Source of the DNA: UBA4661 sp002405405
GTDB lineage: Bacteria; Bacteroidota; Ignavibacteria; Kapaibacteriales; UBA4661
Reading direction: 5' to 3'
Assembly: GCA_036847245.1 (NCBI GenBank)
Contig: DAIUAL010000199.1
Coordinates: 1-6,417 of the forward strand
DNA length: 6,417 bases
In this document: positions 6,323 to 6,417 of the stretch, piece by piece
How the letters are laid out: every line of letters starts with the position of its first letter
Numbering within the stretch: position 1 is the first letter of the stretch
Program-made: the position numbers and the translations under genes
Notes under the pieces: generated by a model
What the model was told of the DNA's origin: nothing
The model's database searches: none
Seen by the model: only the letters and a program-made list of their open reading frames with translations

Positions 6323-6417
6323 TGAAGATCAGAAAACCCTGTTTATGTTTCTTTTTCCCATTTTTATTCATTTTTCATTGTTTAATTGACTATGCGGTAC
6401 CATTCTTTTGTTTTGAT

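Noticed and set aside
5107..6385. 12-base word TTCATTGTTTAA before the Yellow-like gene (5108-5119) and after it (6374-6385)
   Set aside because: One exact AT-rich 12-mer pair is expected by chance in a 6.4-kb window. There is no larger repeat or target duplication around it to suggest a mobile boundary.
6323..6417. T-rich right-hand tail as a possible terminator
   Set aside because: It has several T-runs but no GC-rich stem before them. Nothing beyond the end of the Yellow-like gene can be called.

Overview
The window looks like a chromosomal fragment from a member of the Bacteroidota / FCB group. The signs are weak or absent Shine-Dalgarno sequences at most starts, an exact match to the Bacteroidota -7 promoter element (TAnnTTTG, seen as TATATTTG at 3370-3377), a short lipobox lipoprotein signal and typical short secretory leaders. 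This assignment is an inference. I see no rRNA, tRNA, CRISPR array, insertion sequence or phage gene. A finer taxonomic placement is not possible from the sequence alone.

The left half (1-3045) holds three genes on the minus strand, read from right to left. They are a secreted or periplasmic alpha/beta hydrolase (2092-3045), a group II pyridoxal-phosphate decarboxylase (570-1970), and the first 184 codons of a Kelch/beta-propeller-like lipoprotein that runs off the left edge (1-554). The last two genes are only 15 bases apart and are probably co-transcribed.

The right half (3046-6417) is a divergent plus-strand locus: a TetR/AcrR-family repressor (3441-4076), a classical short-chain dehydrogenase/reductase (4191-5033) and a membrane-anchored protein of the Yellow / major royal jelly protein family (5132-6322). 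The strongest non-coding signal is a 22-bp site that occurs twice, at 3382-3403 just before tetR and at 4115-4136 just before the dehydrogenase gene. The copies differ only in their central dinucleotide, which leaves each core a perfect 10-bp palindrome. This fits an operator pair through which the TetR protein represses itself and the dehydrogenase/Yellow-like genes.

The simplest reading of the right half is a small-molecule-responsive unit. The repressor senses a ligand and releases a cytoplasmic NAD(P)H-dependent oxidoreductase together with an extracytoplasmic beta-propeller of unknown activity. The substrate cannot be named. The long gap between the two divergent blocks (3046-3440) holds the tetR promoter and operator, plus a set of short direct repeats close to the hydrolase start.
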